Assembly (NCBI GenBank): GCA_016844485.1
Contig: JAENIZ010000047.1
Span: 1 to 8,252, forward strand
DNA length: 8,252 nt
DNA from: Gammaproteobacteria bacterium
GTDB lineage: Bacteria; Pseudomonadota; Gammaproteobacteria; Eutrophobiales; Eutrophobiaceae
Direction of reading: 5' to 3'
A program made the translations under genes and the position numbers. Below, piece by piece: positions 1 through 6,076 of the stretch. Position 1 is the stretch's first letter; every line of letters begins with the position of its first letter. The notes below the pieces were generated by a model. The model did not search any database, was not told the DNA's origin, and saw only the letters and a program-made list of their open reading frames with translations.

Positions 1-38
1 CAGGGATCACGCAGTCTGACCTCATTGAACCGCCATGA
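1..38 (+). CDS. Possible C-terminal end of an upstream gene (partial)
   Basis: The third forward frame is open from the window edge and reads GITQSDLIEPP before a TGA at 36-38. That TGA overlaps the ATG of the next gene in an ATGA arrangement, the usual signature of translationally coupled genes. Only 11 residues are visible, so the product cannot be named. A rival reading in frame 1 (ending with TAA at 40-42) is also open, so the frame choice rests on the ATGA overlap and on more gene-like third positions. The absence of a clear Shine-Dalgarno sequence before position 35 fits coupling to an upstream gene. This is inference and weakly supported. Confidence 0.35.
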   Translation, partial: GITQSDLIEPP

Positions 39-1048
39 ATAACCAGCCCATTTCCCGTTACGACCTCGCTACCTGGTGCCTGTTTGCCAGCGCGCTGCTG
101 CTTCTGCTGTATCTCAAACTGTTGCCGTCCCTGCTTGCGGGGCTGCTGGTCTATGCACTGGTGAATCTTTTGGTACCGGCACTGCGGACGCCAGCTTCGG
201 GACGCGAGAGGTCCCGTCTGTTGGCTATCACGCTGATTGCTACAGTCGTGATCGCGCTGATCACATTGGCGGGATTCAGTCTGGCGTCATTTTTGCGGGG
301 CAGTGGCGAGAATATCCCGGGGCTGATTCAACGCATGGCCGAGATCATCGAAGGTTCGCGTGACAATCTGCCGTCATGGCTTCTGCAGTACTTGCCGGAA
401 GATGCGGATGCGCTGCGCGATGCGCTGGTCGACTGGCTGCGTGGCCACATAGATACATTTCAGGTAGCAGGCGCCGGGCTGGGGCGGGCGCTGGCGCATA
501 TATTGATCGGTATGGTGATCGGGGCCTTGCTTTCGCTCGAAAGCGCCGTGCCGGGGCGCGAACGTGGGCCGTTATCGGTGGCTATTGCACAACGCGCGAC
601 GCGTCTGGGCATTGCCTTCCGCCGCGTGGTGTTCGCGCAGGTATGGATCTCCGCCATCAACACCACATTTACCGCGCTTTATCTGGTGGTGGTGCTGCCC
701 GGATTCGGCGTCGAATTGCCCTTCACCAAGACGCTGATCATGATCACTTTTGTGGTTGGCCTGCTTCCCATTCTTGGCAACCTCATCTCCAACACCGTCA
801 TATTCATCGTCAGCTTAAGCCAGTCGCTGCTCGTAGCGCTGACGTCGCTCGCCTATTTGATCATCATCCATAAGCTCGAATATTTTCTGAACGCACGCAT
901 CATTGGGGGCCACATTCGCGCGCGTGCCTGGGAGATGCTGATCGCCATGCTGGTGATGGAGGCGGCCTTCGGGATCACCGGACTCATTGCGGCGCCTATC
1001 TACTATGCTTATATAAAGGATGAACTGCGCGCGAAAGGTCTCGTCTGA
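35..1048 (+). CDS. AI-2E family transporter (PerM/YdiK-like permease)
   Basis: This 337-residue polytopic inner-membrane protein matches the AI-2E transporter family (PerM, TqsA, YdiK). Hydrophobic segments lie at about residues 13-29, 32-50, 62-86, 150-168, 198-222, 230-260, 262-279 and 300-326. They give the family's 3 + 5 pattern around a soluble, acidic helical stretch (about 90-145). The family's best conserved stretch appears as GLLPILGNLISNT at 242-254, with conserved Pro and Gly, followed by a charged HKLEYFLNARIIGGHIRAR region (279-297). Members have been proposed to export autoinducer-2 or to act as Na+/H+ antiporters or general permeases, so the substrate is unknown here. The ATG at 35 overlaps a possible upstream stop and no Shine-Dalgarno sequence is visible. 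By eye the gene is richer in G+C than the metabolic genes beside it. It converges on fba and probably belongs to a different transcription unit. Confidence 0.85.
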   Translation: MNNQPISRYDLATWCLFASALLLLLYLKLLPSLLAGLLVYALVNLLVPALRTPASGRERSRLLAITLIATVVIALITLAGFSLASFLRGSGENIPGLIQRMAEIIEGSRDNLPSWLLQYLPEDADALRDALVDWLRGHIDTFQVAGAGLGRALAHILIGMVIGALLSLESAVPGRERGPLSVAIAQRATRLGIAFRRVVFAQVWISAINTTFTALYLVVVLPGFGVELPFTKTLIMITFVVGLLPILGNLISNTVIFIVSLSQSLLVALTSLAYLIIIHKLEYFLNARIIGGHIRARAWEMLIAMLVMEAAFGITGLIAAPIYYAYIKDELRAKGLV

Positions 1049-1054
1049 GACCTT
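1035..1054. terminator. Hairpin at the convergent gene junction, likely bidirectional terminator
   Basis: AAGGTCTC at 1035-1042 pairs perfectly with GAGACCTT at 1047-1054, leaving a four-base loop GTCT. The + strand gene's TGA (1046-1048) begins in the loop and runs into the right arm. The hairpin ends three bases before the minus-strand aldolase stop codon (1057-1059). A symmetric stem between two converging genes 8 bp apart would be readable from either strand. Neither side has a strong run of U residues, so termination may be weak or need Rho. The hairpin is seen directly; its role is inferred. Confidence 0.55.
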
Positions 1055-1056
1055 AC

Positions 1057-2079
1057 TCAGGCAGCCTGTTCAATTTCTGCTGTATATTTCCCCAAACACG
1101 CCAGACTGTTGCATTTTTCACGATGCAATAATGCCGCGCGCGCAGCGGAAACATTTTCCTTTTTGCCTGCCCAGGCCTTGAGACAGGGATCCTGCAGGGC
1201 ACGGCCATAGGAAAAACTCAAGGGCCAGGGAAGATTTTTGTATTTTGCATTCATGGCATTGAGATGTGCCGTTGCAAGTTCCGCTGACTGTCCGCCCGAA
1301 AGAAAGACTATGCCGGGTAATGCCGCAGGCACAGTATTCAACAGGCAGCGTACTGTTTGATCCGCAACCTCCTGCACGCCTGCCTGGGTTTTGCATTTCT
1401 TGCCCGAGATCACCATATTGATTTTCAGGATGATGTGTTCAATAGCAACTCGCTGGCGGAAAAGTTCATTAAAGACAGTTTTTAATGTGACGAGAGTGAC
1501 TTCATAACAACGCCCAATGGTGTTATCCGCGTCCATTAATACCTCCGGTTCCACCATCGGCACAATGCCGGCTTCCTGGCAGAGTGCGGCATAACGTGCA
1601 AGCACATGCGCATTGGCTTCGATGCAACCGGTGCTGGGAATGCCATCGCCGATCGTGATCACGGCGCGCCATTTGGCAAACTTCGCGCCGAGTTTTTTAT
1701 ATTCTGCAAGCCGTTCACGCAGTCCATCCAGTCCTTCGGTGATCTTCTCATTGGAGTGTCCAGCCATGTCTTTCGCTCCGGTATCGACCTTGATCCCGGG
1801 CATGATGCCCTGCTTGATCAGGGCCTGCGGGAACGGGGTGCCGTCGGTAGTCGTTTGGCGCATGGTTTCATCAAACAGGATCATGCCGCTGATGTATTCA
1901 TTACCGCCGGGGTTGGTAATCAGAAGATTGCGATACGCCCTGCGGTTTTCTTCGGTGGATTCGACCGAGATGCTGTCAAATCTTTTCTTGATTGTGGGCA
2001 GGCTCTCGTCAATGGCGAGAATTCCCTTGCCCTTGGCAACCATTGCCCGGGCGGTAGTTTCCAGTTCCTGTGCGCTCAT
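1057..2079 (-). CDS. fba: Class I fructose-bisphosphate aldolase, animal/plant type
   Basis: This 340-residue cytoplasmic enzyme reversibly cleaves fructose-1,6-bisphosphate to dihydroxyacetone phosphate and glyceraldehyde-3-phosphate through a Schiff base. In the Calvin cycle such enzymes can also make sedoheptulose-1,7-bisphosphate. It aligns with the metal-independent eukaryotic-type aldolase at a constant offset of 10 from rabbit muscle numbering. Visible active-site residues are Asp24 (in LAIDES), Lys97 (GIKVD), Lys136 (AKWRAV), Glu177 (VEPEV), Schiff-base Lys219 (IILK), Ser261 (FLSGGQS) and Arg293 (SYGRAL). The residue after Lys219 is Ile, where eukaryotic enzymes have Pro. The protein ends at KYTAEIEQAA and so lacks the roughly 20-residue C-terminal tail with the terminal Tyr. 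The ATG at 2079 has an AGAGG Shine-Dalgarno sequence at 2086-2090, six bases upstream. It is the last gene of the cluster, 77 bp after pyk. Many relatives of this cluster are expected to carry a class II, metal-dependent aldolase at this position. Confidence 0.95.
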   Translation of the reverse strand: MSAQELETTARAMVAKGKGILAIDESLPTIKKRFDSISVESTEENRRAYRNLLITNPGGNEYISGMILFDETMRQTTTDGTPFPQALIKQGIMPGIKVDTGAKDMAGHSNEKITEGLDGLRERLAEYKKLGAKFAKWRAVITIGDGIPSTGCIEANAHVLARYAALCQEAGIVPMVEPEVLMDADNTIGRCYEVTLVTLKTVFNELFRQRVAIEHIILKINMVISGKKCKTQAGVQEVADQTVRCLLNTVPAALPGIVFLSGGQSAELATAHLNAMNAKYKNLPWPLSFSYGRALQDPCLKAWAGKKENVSAARAALLHREKCNSLACLGKYTAEIEQAA

Positions 2080-2156
2080 GCTGTGCCTCTTTATATTTAA
2101 TGCTGATTACGTGAGTATATTAATCGGATGGTATCAATTCCAGTTTCAATGTCTGT

Positions 2157-3599
2157 TTACAATGAGTGTTCCAGCGCCTCGCCGACCTTTATGATTTTCA
2201 TATTGTTTGTGCCGCCGCGTTTACCACGGAGGTCGCCTTTGGTGATAACGACGTAATCACCATTACTTACCACCTTTCTTTCCATAAGCTCGTTTATGAT
2301 TTCCTTGTTTGCCTCCAGGGGATCGGTATGGGTGATATCAAATTTGATGGGATAAACGCCGCGGTATAACGTTACTCTGCGCCGTGTTCTTTCATGACGT
2401 GTGAACGCGTAGATGGGGATGCCGGAACTGATGCGTGACATCCACACGCAGGTCGAACCGGTTTCCGTCAACGCCGCGATTGCCTTTGCATCTATGTGGT
2501 TGGCTGAGTACATGGTGGCCATGGCAATGGCCTCATCAATGGCTTCAAAGCGCAGGTTTATGCGGTGATCAGAGACCTGCACGAGGCGTTGTTTTTCCGC
2601 CTCTTCGCAGATACGCGACATGGCGGCGACTGCCTTATCCGGGTGATTGCCGATGCTGGTTTCAGCGGAAAGCATCACGGCATCCGTACCATCCAGCACG
2701 GCATTGGCAACGTCGAAGACCTCTGCCCGTGTCGGCATCTGATGATCGATCATGGATTCCATCATCTGGGTTGCGGTGATGGCCGCACGGTCCATGTCAC
2801 GGGCCATTTTGATCAGGCGTTTCTGCACGGGCGGCAGTCCCGCATCCCCTATTTCGACACCGAGATCACCGCGGGCAATCATGATGGCGTCGGACGCCTC
2901 GATGATTTCCTCGATATTATCCAGTGCCACTGATCGTTCAATCTTGGCGATGATACGTGCGTTACTGTCTTCGGCCTTCAGCATCTTGCGCGCCTGCTGG
3001 ATATCGTTTGCATTCTGGACAAACGAGATTGCAACAAAATCCGCGCCGATCTTGATCGCGTGTTTAAGATCGATCTTGTCTTTTGCAGTAAGCGCCCCGG
3101 CGGACAAGCCGCCACCCTTCAGGTTCAATCCCTTGCTGTCGGAGAGTTCGCCACCGGTGACGACCTCACAGTCAACCTCATGACCATGCACTTCTTTCAC
3201 GTGCAATACAATACGGCCGTCATCAACCAGCAAAGTATCTCCGGCACGAACATCCTGCGGCAGATTTTTGTAACTTACACCGACGTGTTTTTCATTCCCC
3301 GCATTCGGTGGCAGGTCGGTATCGATGGTGAACGTTGAGCCTTCCCGCAACTGCACCTTGCCGTTGTTGAAATGCTCGAGACGGATCTTGGGTCCCTGCA
3401 GATCAGCGATTATTCCAACAGCACGTTTGTGCTTCGTTGACAGCTCGCGGAGTTCATTTGTACGTTTTTCATGATGAGCATGGGTCTGGTGGGAGTAATT
3501 CATGCGAAATACATCAGTGCCCGCGTTATGTAATTTTTCAAGCATACCCGGTTGATCCGTCGCCGGGCCAAGTGTTGCAATTATTTTTGTTCTTCTCAT
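2157..3599 (-). CDS. pyk: Pyruvate kinase, PykA type
   Basis: This 480-residue cytoplasmic enzyme transfers phosphate from phosphoenolpyruvate to ADP, giving pyruvate and ATP. The barrel starts with RRTKIIATLGPATD, and substrate-binding Arg32, Asn34 and Ser36 follow. DLQGPKIR is at 66-73, the inserted B domain at about 75-170, and the catalytic region KIER at 219-222 contains catalytic Lys219 and metal ligand Glu221. ARGDLGVEI (242-250) has Asp245, and ITATQMMESM (274-283) has Thr277. The regulatory C domain spans about 345-480. The L-Q-GP-K-I-R-L pattern is that of potassium-independent pyruvate kinases. The usual SHG after Ser36 is SHQ. The ATG at 3599 gives the normal N terminus but has no clear Shine-Dalgarno sequence and lies in an A+T-rich leader. 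Pyk sits between pgk and fba and is the only irreversible glycolytic step in the cluster. Confidence 0.96.
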   Translation of the reverse strand: MRRTKIIATLGPATDQPGMLEKLHNAGTDVFRMNYSHQTHAHHEKRTNELRELSTKHKRAVGIIADLQGPKIRLEHFNNGKVQLREGSTFTIDTDLPPNAGNEKHVGVSYKNLPQDVRAGDTLLVDDGRIVLHVKEVHGHEVDCEVVTGGELSDSKGLNLKGGGLSAGALTAKDKIDLKHAIKIGADFVAISFVQNANDIQQARKMLKAEDSNARIIAKIERSVALDNIEEIIEASDAIMIARGDLGVEIGDAGLPPVQKRLIKMARDMDRAAITATQMMESMIDHQMPTRAEVFDVANAVLDGTDAVMLSAETSIGNHPDKAVAAMSRICEEAEKQRLVQVSDHRINLRFEAIDEAIAMATMYSANHIDAKAIAALTETGSTCVWMSRISSGIPIYAFTRHERTRRRVTLYRGVYPIKFDITHTDPLEANKEIINELMERKVVSNGDYVVITKGDLRGKRGGTNNMKIIKVGEALEHSL

Positions 3600-3615
3600 T
3601 TAATTATATGTGGTG

Positions 3616-3645
3616 ATCTTAATTCATAATATTAAAGATTGTTAA
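3616..3645 (-). promoter_or_regulatory. Candidate sigma70-like promoter for pyk-fba
   Basis: Read on the minus strand, TTAACA (3645-3640; one mismatch to TTGACA) is followed after 18 bases by TAAGAT (3621-3616; two mismatches to TATAAT). The surrounding 3600-3660 is strongly A+T-rich. A start about seven bases downstream, near 3609, would leave a leader of only about ten bases before the pyk ATG. That would fit the missing Shine-Dalgarno sequence. A+T-rich DNA gives such matches by chance, so confidence is low. Confidence 0.35.
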
Positions 3646-3667
3646 GTAGACTCTGAATAAGTTGTAT

Positions 3668-3785
3668 TTGTCATTTCGACCATAGGGAGAAATCCCTGTC
3701 TCGACCATAGGGAGAGATCTCCATAAGATCCCTCACTACGTTCGGGACGCCTAAGGCGGATTTCTCGCTTCACTCGAAATGACAA
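3668..3785. repeat. Mosaic inverted-repeat element between pgk and pyk
   Basis: The element is bounded by a perfect 12-bp inverted repeat, TTGTCATTTCGA at 3668-3679 and TCGAAATGACAA at 3774-3785. It extends as imperfect 28-nt arms (3668-3695 against 3758-3785, 23 of 28 matching). The arms include GAGAAATCC at 3687-3695 and GGATTTCTC at 3758-3766. The left arm is followed by a second copy in the same orientation at 3697-3720, which lacks three bases (ATT) and has one A-to-G change. A further related unit in inverted orientation, with the core CCCTCACTACGTTCGGGA, lies at 3725-3749. The whole looks like a nested REP/MITE-like dispersed repeat with no coding capacity. Transcribed, it could fold into a long hairpin 17 bases after the pgk stop codon. 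It could then protect upstream tkt-gap-pgk mRNA or reduce read-through into pyk. Confidence 0.8.
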
Positions 3786-3802
3786 CTCAATCAGAGGTAT
3801 TA

Positions 3803-5014
3803 TTAATACTCACGCGCCCGTTCCATGGCGGACCATGCACGTGCGGATTCTTCCAGGATTGAGACTGCCGGCAGTTTTTTACCTTCCAGAAATTCAAGGA
3901 ACGCGCCACCGCCTGTCGACACATAAGAGATCTTTTCCGTGATGCCGAATCTGGATATGGCTGAAAGGGTGTCACCACCGCCGGCGATGGAGTAAGCATT
4001 GCTGTTGGCGATGGCCTCTGCGAGTATTCGGGTACCGTTACTGAATTGGTCGAATTCAAACACACCCAGGGGGCCATTCCAGACGATGGTGGCCGCCTGA
4101 CCGACGAGCTTAGCAATATGTGCGGCGGTTTGAGGTCCGACGTCCATGATCAGATCATTATCTTCCACCTCATCAATCATCTTGACGGTTGCCTCTGCCT
4201 TTTCATTAAACTCTTTCGCGCATACCACGTCAGTTGGCAACGGTATATCGCTGCCGCGCTGTTTGGTTGTTTTCAAAATCTTTTTTGCCGCGTCGACAAG
4301 TTCATGTTCACACAGAGAATTGCCGATGTTGTGGCCCACGGCCTTGAGAAAGGTATTTGCAATTCCGCCGCCAACGATCAACTGATCTACTTTTTCGGAA
4401 AGGGATTCAAGGACGGTCAGTTTGGTCGAGACCTTGGAGCCACCGACAATCGCAATGAGCGGTTTTGCAGGTTTCTTCAGGACCCTGGACAGGGCCTTCA
4501 ATTCCGCGATCAACAACGGGCCGGCACAGGCAACCGGGGCATATTTGGCAACACCATAGGTCGAGGCCTGGGTACGGTGGGCGGTGGCGAAGGCATCGTT
4601 AACATATACGTTGCATAACGCCGCCATGCGCCGGGCCAGATCATCATCATTGGCCTTTTCGCCTGCCTGAAAACGAACGTTTTCACAGAGCACGATATCG
4701 TTTAACTTGAGATCGACACCATCCAGCCATTCCTTGATCAACGGGATTTCCCTGCCTAACAGTTTTGACAGACACGCGGCAACAGGCGCCAACGAATATT
4801 TTTTATCATAGGCACCTTCCTTGGGCCGTCCCAGGTGCGACATGATTATAATTTTGGCGCCGGCATCCAGGATTTGCCTGATTGCAGGCAGACTCGCGCG
4901 TATACGCGTGTCATCCTCCACCCTGCCGTCCTTGATCGGAACATTATAATCTTCCCTGATCAGGACGCGCTTGCCGCTCAGATCAAGATCGGAAATTTTT
5001 ATCAGTTCAAACAC
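3803..5014 (-). CDS. pgk: Phosphoglycerate kinase
   Basis: This 403-residue cytoplasmic enzyme reversibly transfers phosphate between 1,3-bisphosphoglycerate and ADP. The N-domain substrate site is visible as Asp22 and Asn24 (IREDYNVP), HLGRP at 60-64, ENVRF at 111-115 and NDAFATAHR at 139-147. The nucleotide domain has GGSKVSTK at 191-198, VGGGIANTF at 214-222, WNGPLGVFE at 312-320 and GGGDTLSAI at 345-353. The family's final TGGGAFLEF is at 367-375. After the usual end it has about 15 extra residues finishing in RAREY. The start is GTG (5014-5012): no nearby ATG fits, and ACGGGA at 5030-5025 lies 10 bases upstream as a Shine-Dalgarno sequence. That sequence immediately follows the gap stop codon, with 17 bp between the coding regions, so translation is probably coupled to gap. 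The adjacent GAPDH supplies its substrate. Confidence 0.97.
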   Translation of the reverse strand: MFELIKISDLDLSGKRVLIREDYNVPIKDGRVEDDTRIRASLPAIRQILDAGAKIIIMSHLGRPKEGAYDKKYSLAPVAACLSKLLGREIPLIKEWLDGVDLKLNDIVLCENVRFQAGEKANDDDLARRMAALCNVYVNDAFATAHRTQASTYGVAKYAPVACAGPLLIAELKALSRVLKKPAKPLIAIVGGSKVSTKLTVLESLSEKVDQLIVGGGIANTFLKAVGHNIGNSLCEHELVDAAKKILKTTKQRGSDIPLPTDVVCAKEFNEKAEATVKMIDEVEDNDLIMDVGPQTAAHIAKLVGQAATIVWNGPLGVFEFDQFSNGTRILAEAIANSNAYSIAGGGDTLSAISRFGITEKISYVSTGGGAFLEFLEGKKLPAVSILEESARAWSAMERAREY

Positions 5015-5024
5015 TTGAAATTTT

Positions 5025-5030
5025 TCCCGT
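5025..5030 (-). promoter_or_regulatory. Ribosome binding site supporting the pgk GTG start
   Basis: ACGGGA on the minus strand lies directly after the gap TAA codon and ten bases before the GTG at 5014-5012. It is a moderate Shine-Dalgarno match. It supports the GTG start, since the reading frame has no ATG that would leave the conserved SDLDLSGKRVLIR beginning intact. Confidence 0.55.
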
Positions 5031-6044
5031 TTACTTTGCGTTCATCAACGCCACTGTAGTATCGAGCATGCGATTGGAAAAGCCCCATTCATTGTCATAC
5101 CAGGCCACGACCTTGACCAGTATGCCGTCTATCACCTTGGTGAGAGGGGCATCATAGGTGGCTGAGGCCGGGTCATGATTGAAATCGATCGATACCAGTG
5201 GTTTATCATTGTAGGCAAGTATACCCTCAAGTGCCCCTGCGGCGGCATCACGCATGAGTGCATGGATCTCTTCAACGCTGGTTTCACGCGCAGCCTGAAA
5301 GCTGAGATCTATCATGGAGACGTTGATCGTCGGGACACGAACGGCGTAGCCGTCCAGTTTGCCGTTTAATTCCGGAAGCACCAGCCCGACTGCCGCTGCC
5401 GCCCCGGTCTTGGTCGGTATCATGGACATGGTCGCGGAACGTGCGCGCCGCAAATCGGTATGATAGACATCGGTTAAGACCTGATCATTGGTATAGGAGT
5501 GCACGGTGGTCATCACTCCCCGCAACACACCGATGTTTTCATGCAGTACCTTTACCACCGGGGCAAGACAATTGGTCGTGCATGAGGCATTCGAGATTAC
5601 CGTGTGCGACTTGCGCAGGGTATTGTGATTTACACCATAGACTATGGTTGCATCCACATCATCCCCCCCCGGTGCTGAGATAATGACTTTTTTTGCCCCG
5701 GCGGTTAAATGTGCACCGGCCTTTTCCTTGCTGGTAAATAAACCCGTTGATTCGTGCACAACATCAACGCCCAGATCTTTCCAGGGCAGTTTGGCCGGGT
5801 CGCGTACCGAGAGGACCTTGATCTTGTTGCCATTCACGATCATATGATCGCCTTCGACTTTAACTGTGCCCGGAAATTTTCCGTGGACAGTGTCGTATTG
5901 AGTCAAATGCGCGTTGGTCCTGGCATCACCCAGATCATTGACCGCGACGATCTGCATTTCATCCGTCCGTCCGGATTCATACAGGGCCCTCAGGATATTA
6001 CGCCCGATACGCCCGTAGCCGTTGATGCCGATCTTTATTGTCAT
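5031..6044 (-). CDS. gap: Glyceraldehyde-3-phosphate dehydrogenase, type I
   Basis: This enzyme reversibly oxidises and phosphorylates glyceraldehyde-3-phosphate to 1,3-bisphosphoglycerate using a nicotinamide cofactor. With the ATG at 6044 the protein has 337 residues and begins MTIKIGINGYGRIGRN, the Rossmann-fold glycine motif. Catalytic Cys155 sits in SNASCTTNC and His182 in TTVHSYTNDQ. Phosphate-site and S-loop segments follow (DLRRARSAT from 197, PTKTGAAAA from 210), and WYDNEWGFSNRM lies near the C terminus (315-326). An upstream in-frame TTG at 6050 would add two residues, but it sits only two bases from the GGAG ribosome site, whereas the ATG is eight bases away. Cofactor-loop residues are Asp37-Leu38 and Val193-Tyr194. 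The first pair fits NAD use, while the second lacks the Leu-Pro of strict NAD enzymes. The gene has a run of eight G bases (coding strand) at 5670-5663, which stays in frame. It lies 32 bp after tkt and 17 bp before pgk. Confidence 0.97.
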   Translation of the reverse strand: MTIKIGINGYGRIGRNILRALYESGRTDEMQIVAVNDLGDARTNAHLTQYDTVHGKFPGTVKVEGDHMIVNGNKIKVLSVRDPAKLPWKDLGVDVVHESTGLFTSKEKAGAHLTAGAKKVIISAPGGDDVDATIVYGVNHNTLRKSHTVISNASCTTNCLAPVVKVLHENIGVLRGVMTTVHSYTNDQVLTDVYHTDLRRARSATMSMIPTKTGAAAAVGLVLPELNGKLDGYAVRVPTINVSMIDLSFQAARETSVEEIHALMRDAAAGALEGILAYNDKPLVSIDFNHDPASATYDAPLTKVIDGILVKVVAWYDNEWGFSNRMLDTTVALMNAK

Positions 6045-6052
6045 TCGCAATT

Positions 6053-6056
6053 CTCC
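6053..6056 (-). promoter_or_regulatory. Ribosome binding site that fixes the gap start
   Basis: GGAG on the minus strand (within CGGAGAA) lies eight bases before the ATG at 6044-6042 but only two bases before the alternative TTG at 6050-6048. The spacing therefore favours the ATG and a 337-residue GAPDH. Confidence 0.75.
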
Positions 6057-6076
6057 GATAATTTCTCAAAGTTTTA

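Noticed and set aside
376..873. Second forward frame of about 165 codons inside the transporter gene
   Set aside because: It is Arg/Ala/His-rich with no membrane pattern, which is typical of an out-of-frame reading of a G+C-rich gene. The transporter frame has clear membrane segments and a family motif.
2114..2119. TATACT (minus strand) as a -10 box for fba in the pyk-fba gap
   Set aside because: No acceptable -35 hexamer lies 16-18 bases upstream; the nearby TTGAAA is 24 bases away.
1606..2194. Two long forward frames (about 164 and 193 codons) opposite the aldolase gene
   Set aside because: They lie antisense to a fully conserved aldolase, resemble no family I know, and arise from codon bias on the opposite strand.
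3668..3785. CRISPR array
   Set aside because: The repeat units are few, in mixed orientation and nearly adjacent with no regular spacers, which is unlike a CRISPR array.
4046..4618. Forward frame of about 190 codons opposite pgk
   Set aside because: It is antisense to conserved Pgk motifs, has no ribosome site and no recognisable domain; it is a shadow frame.
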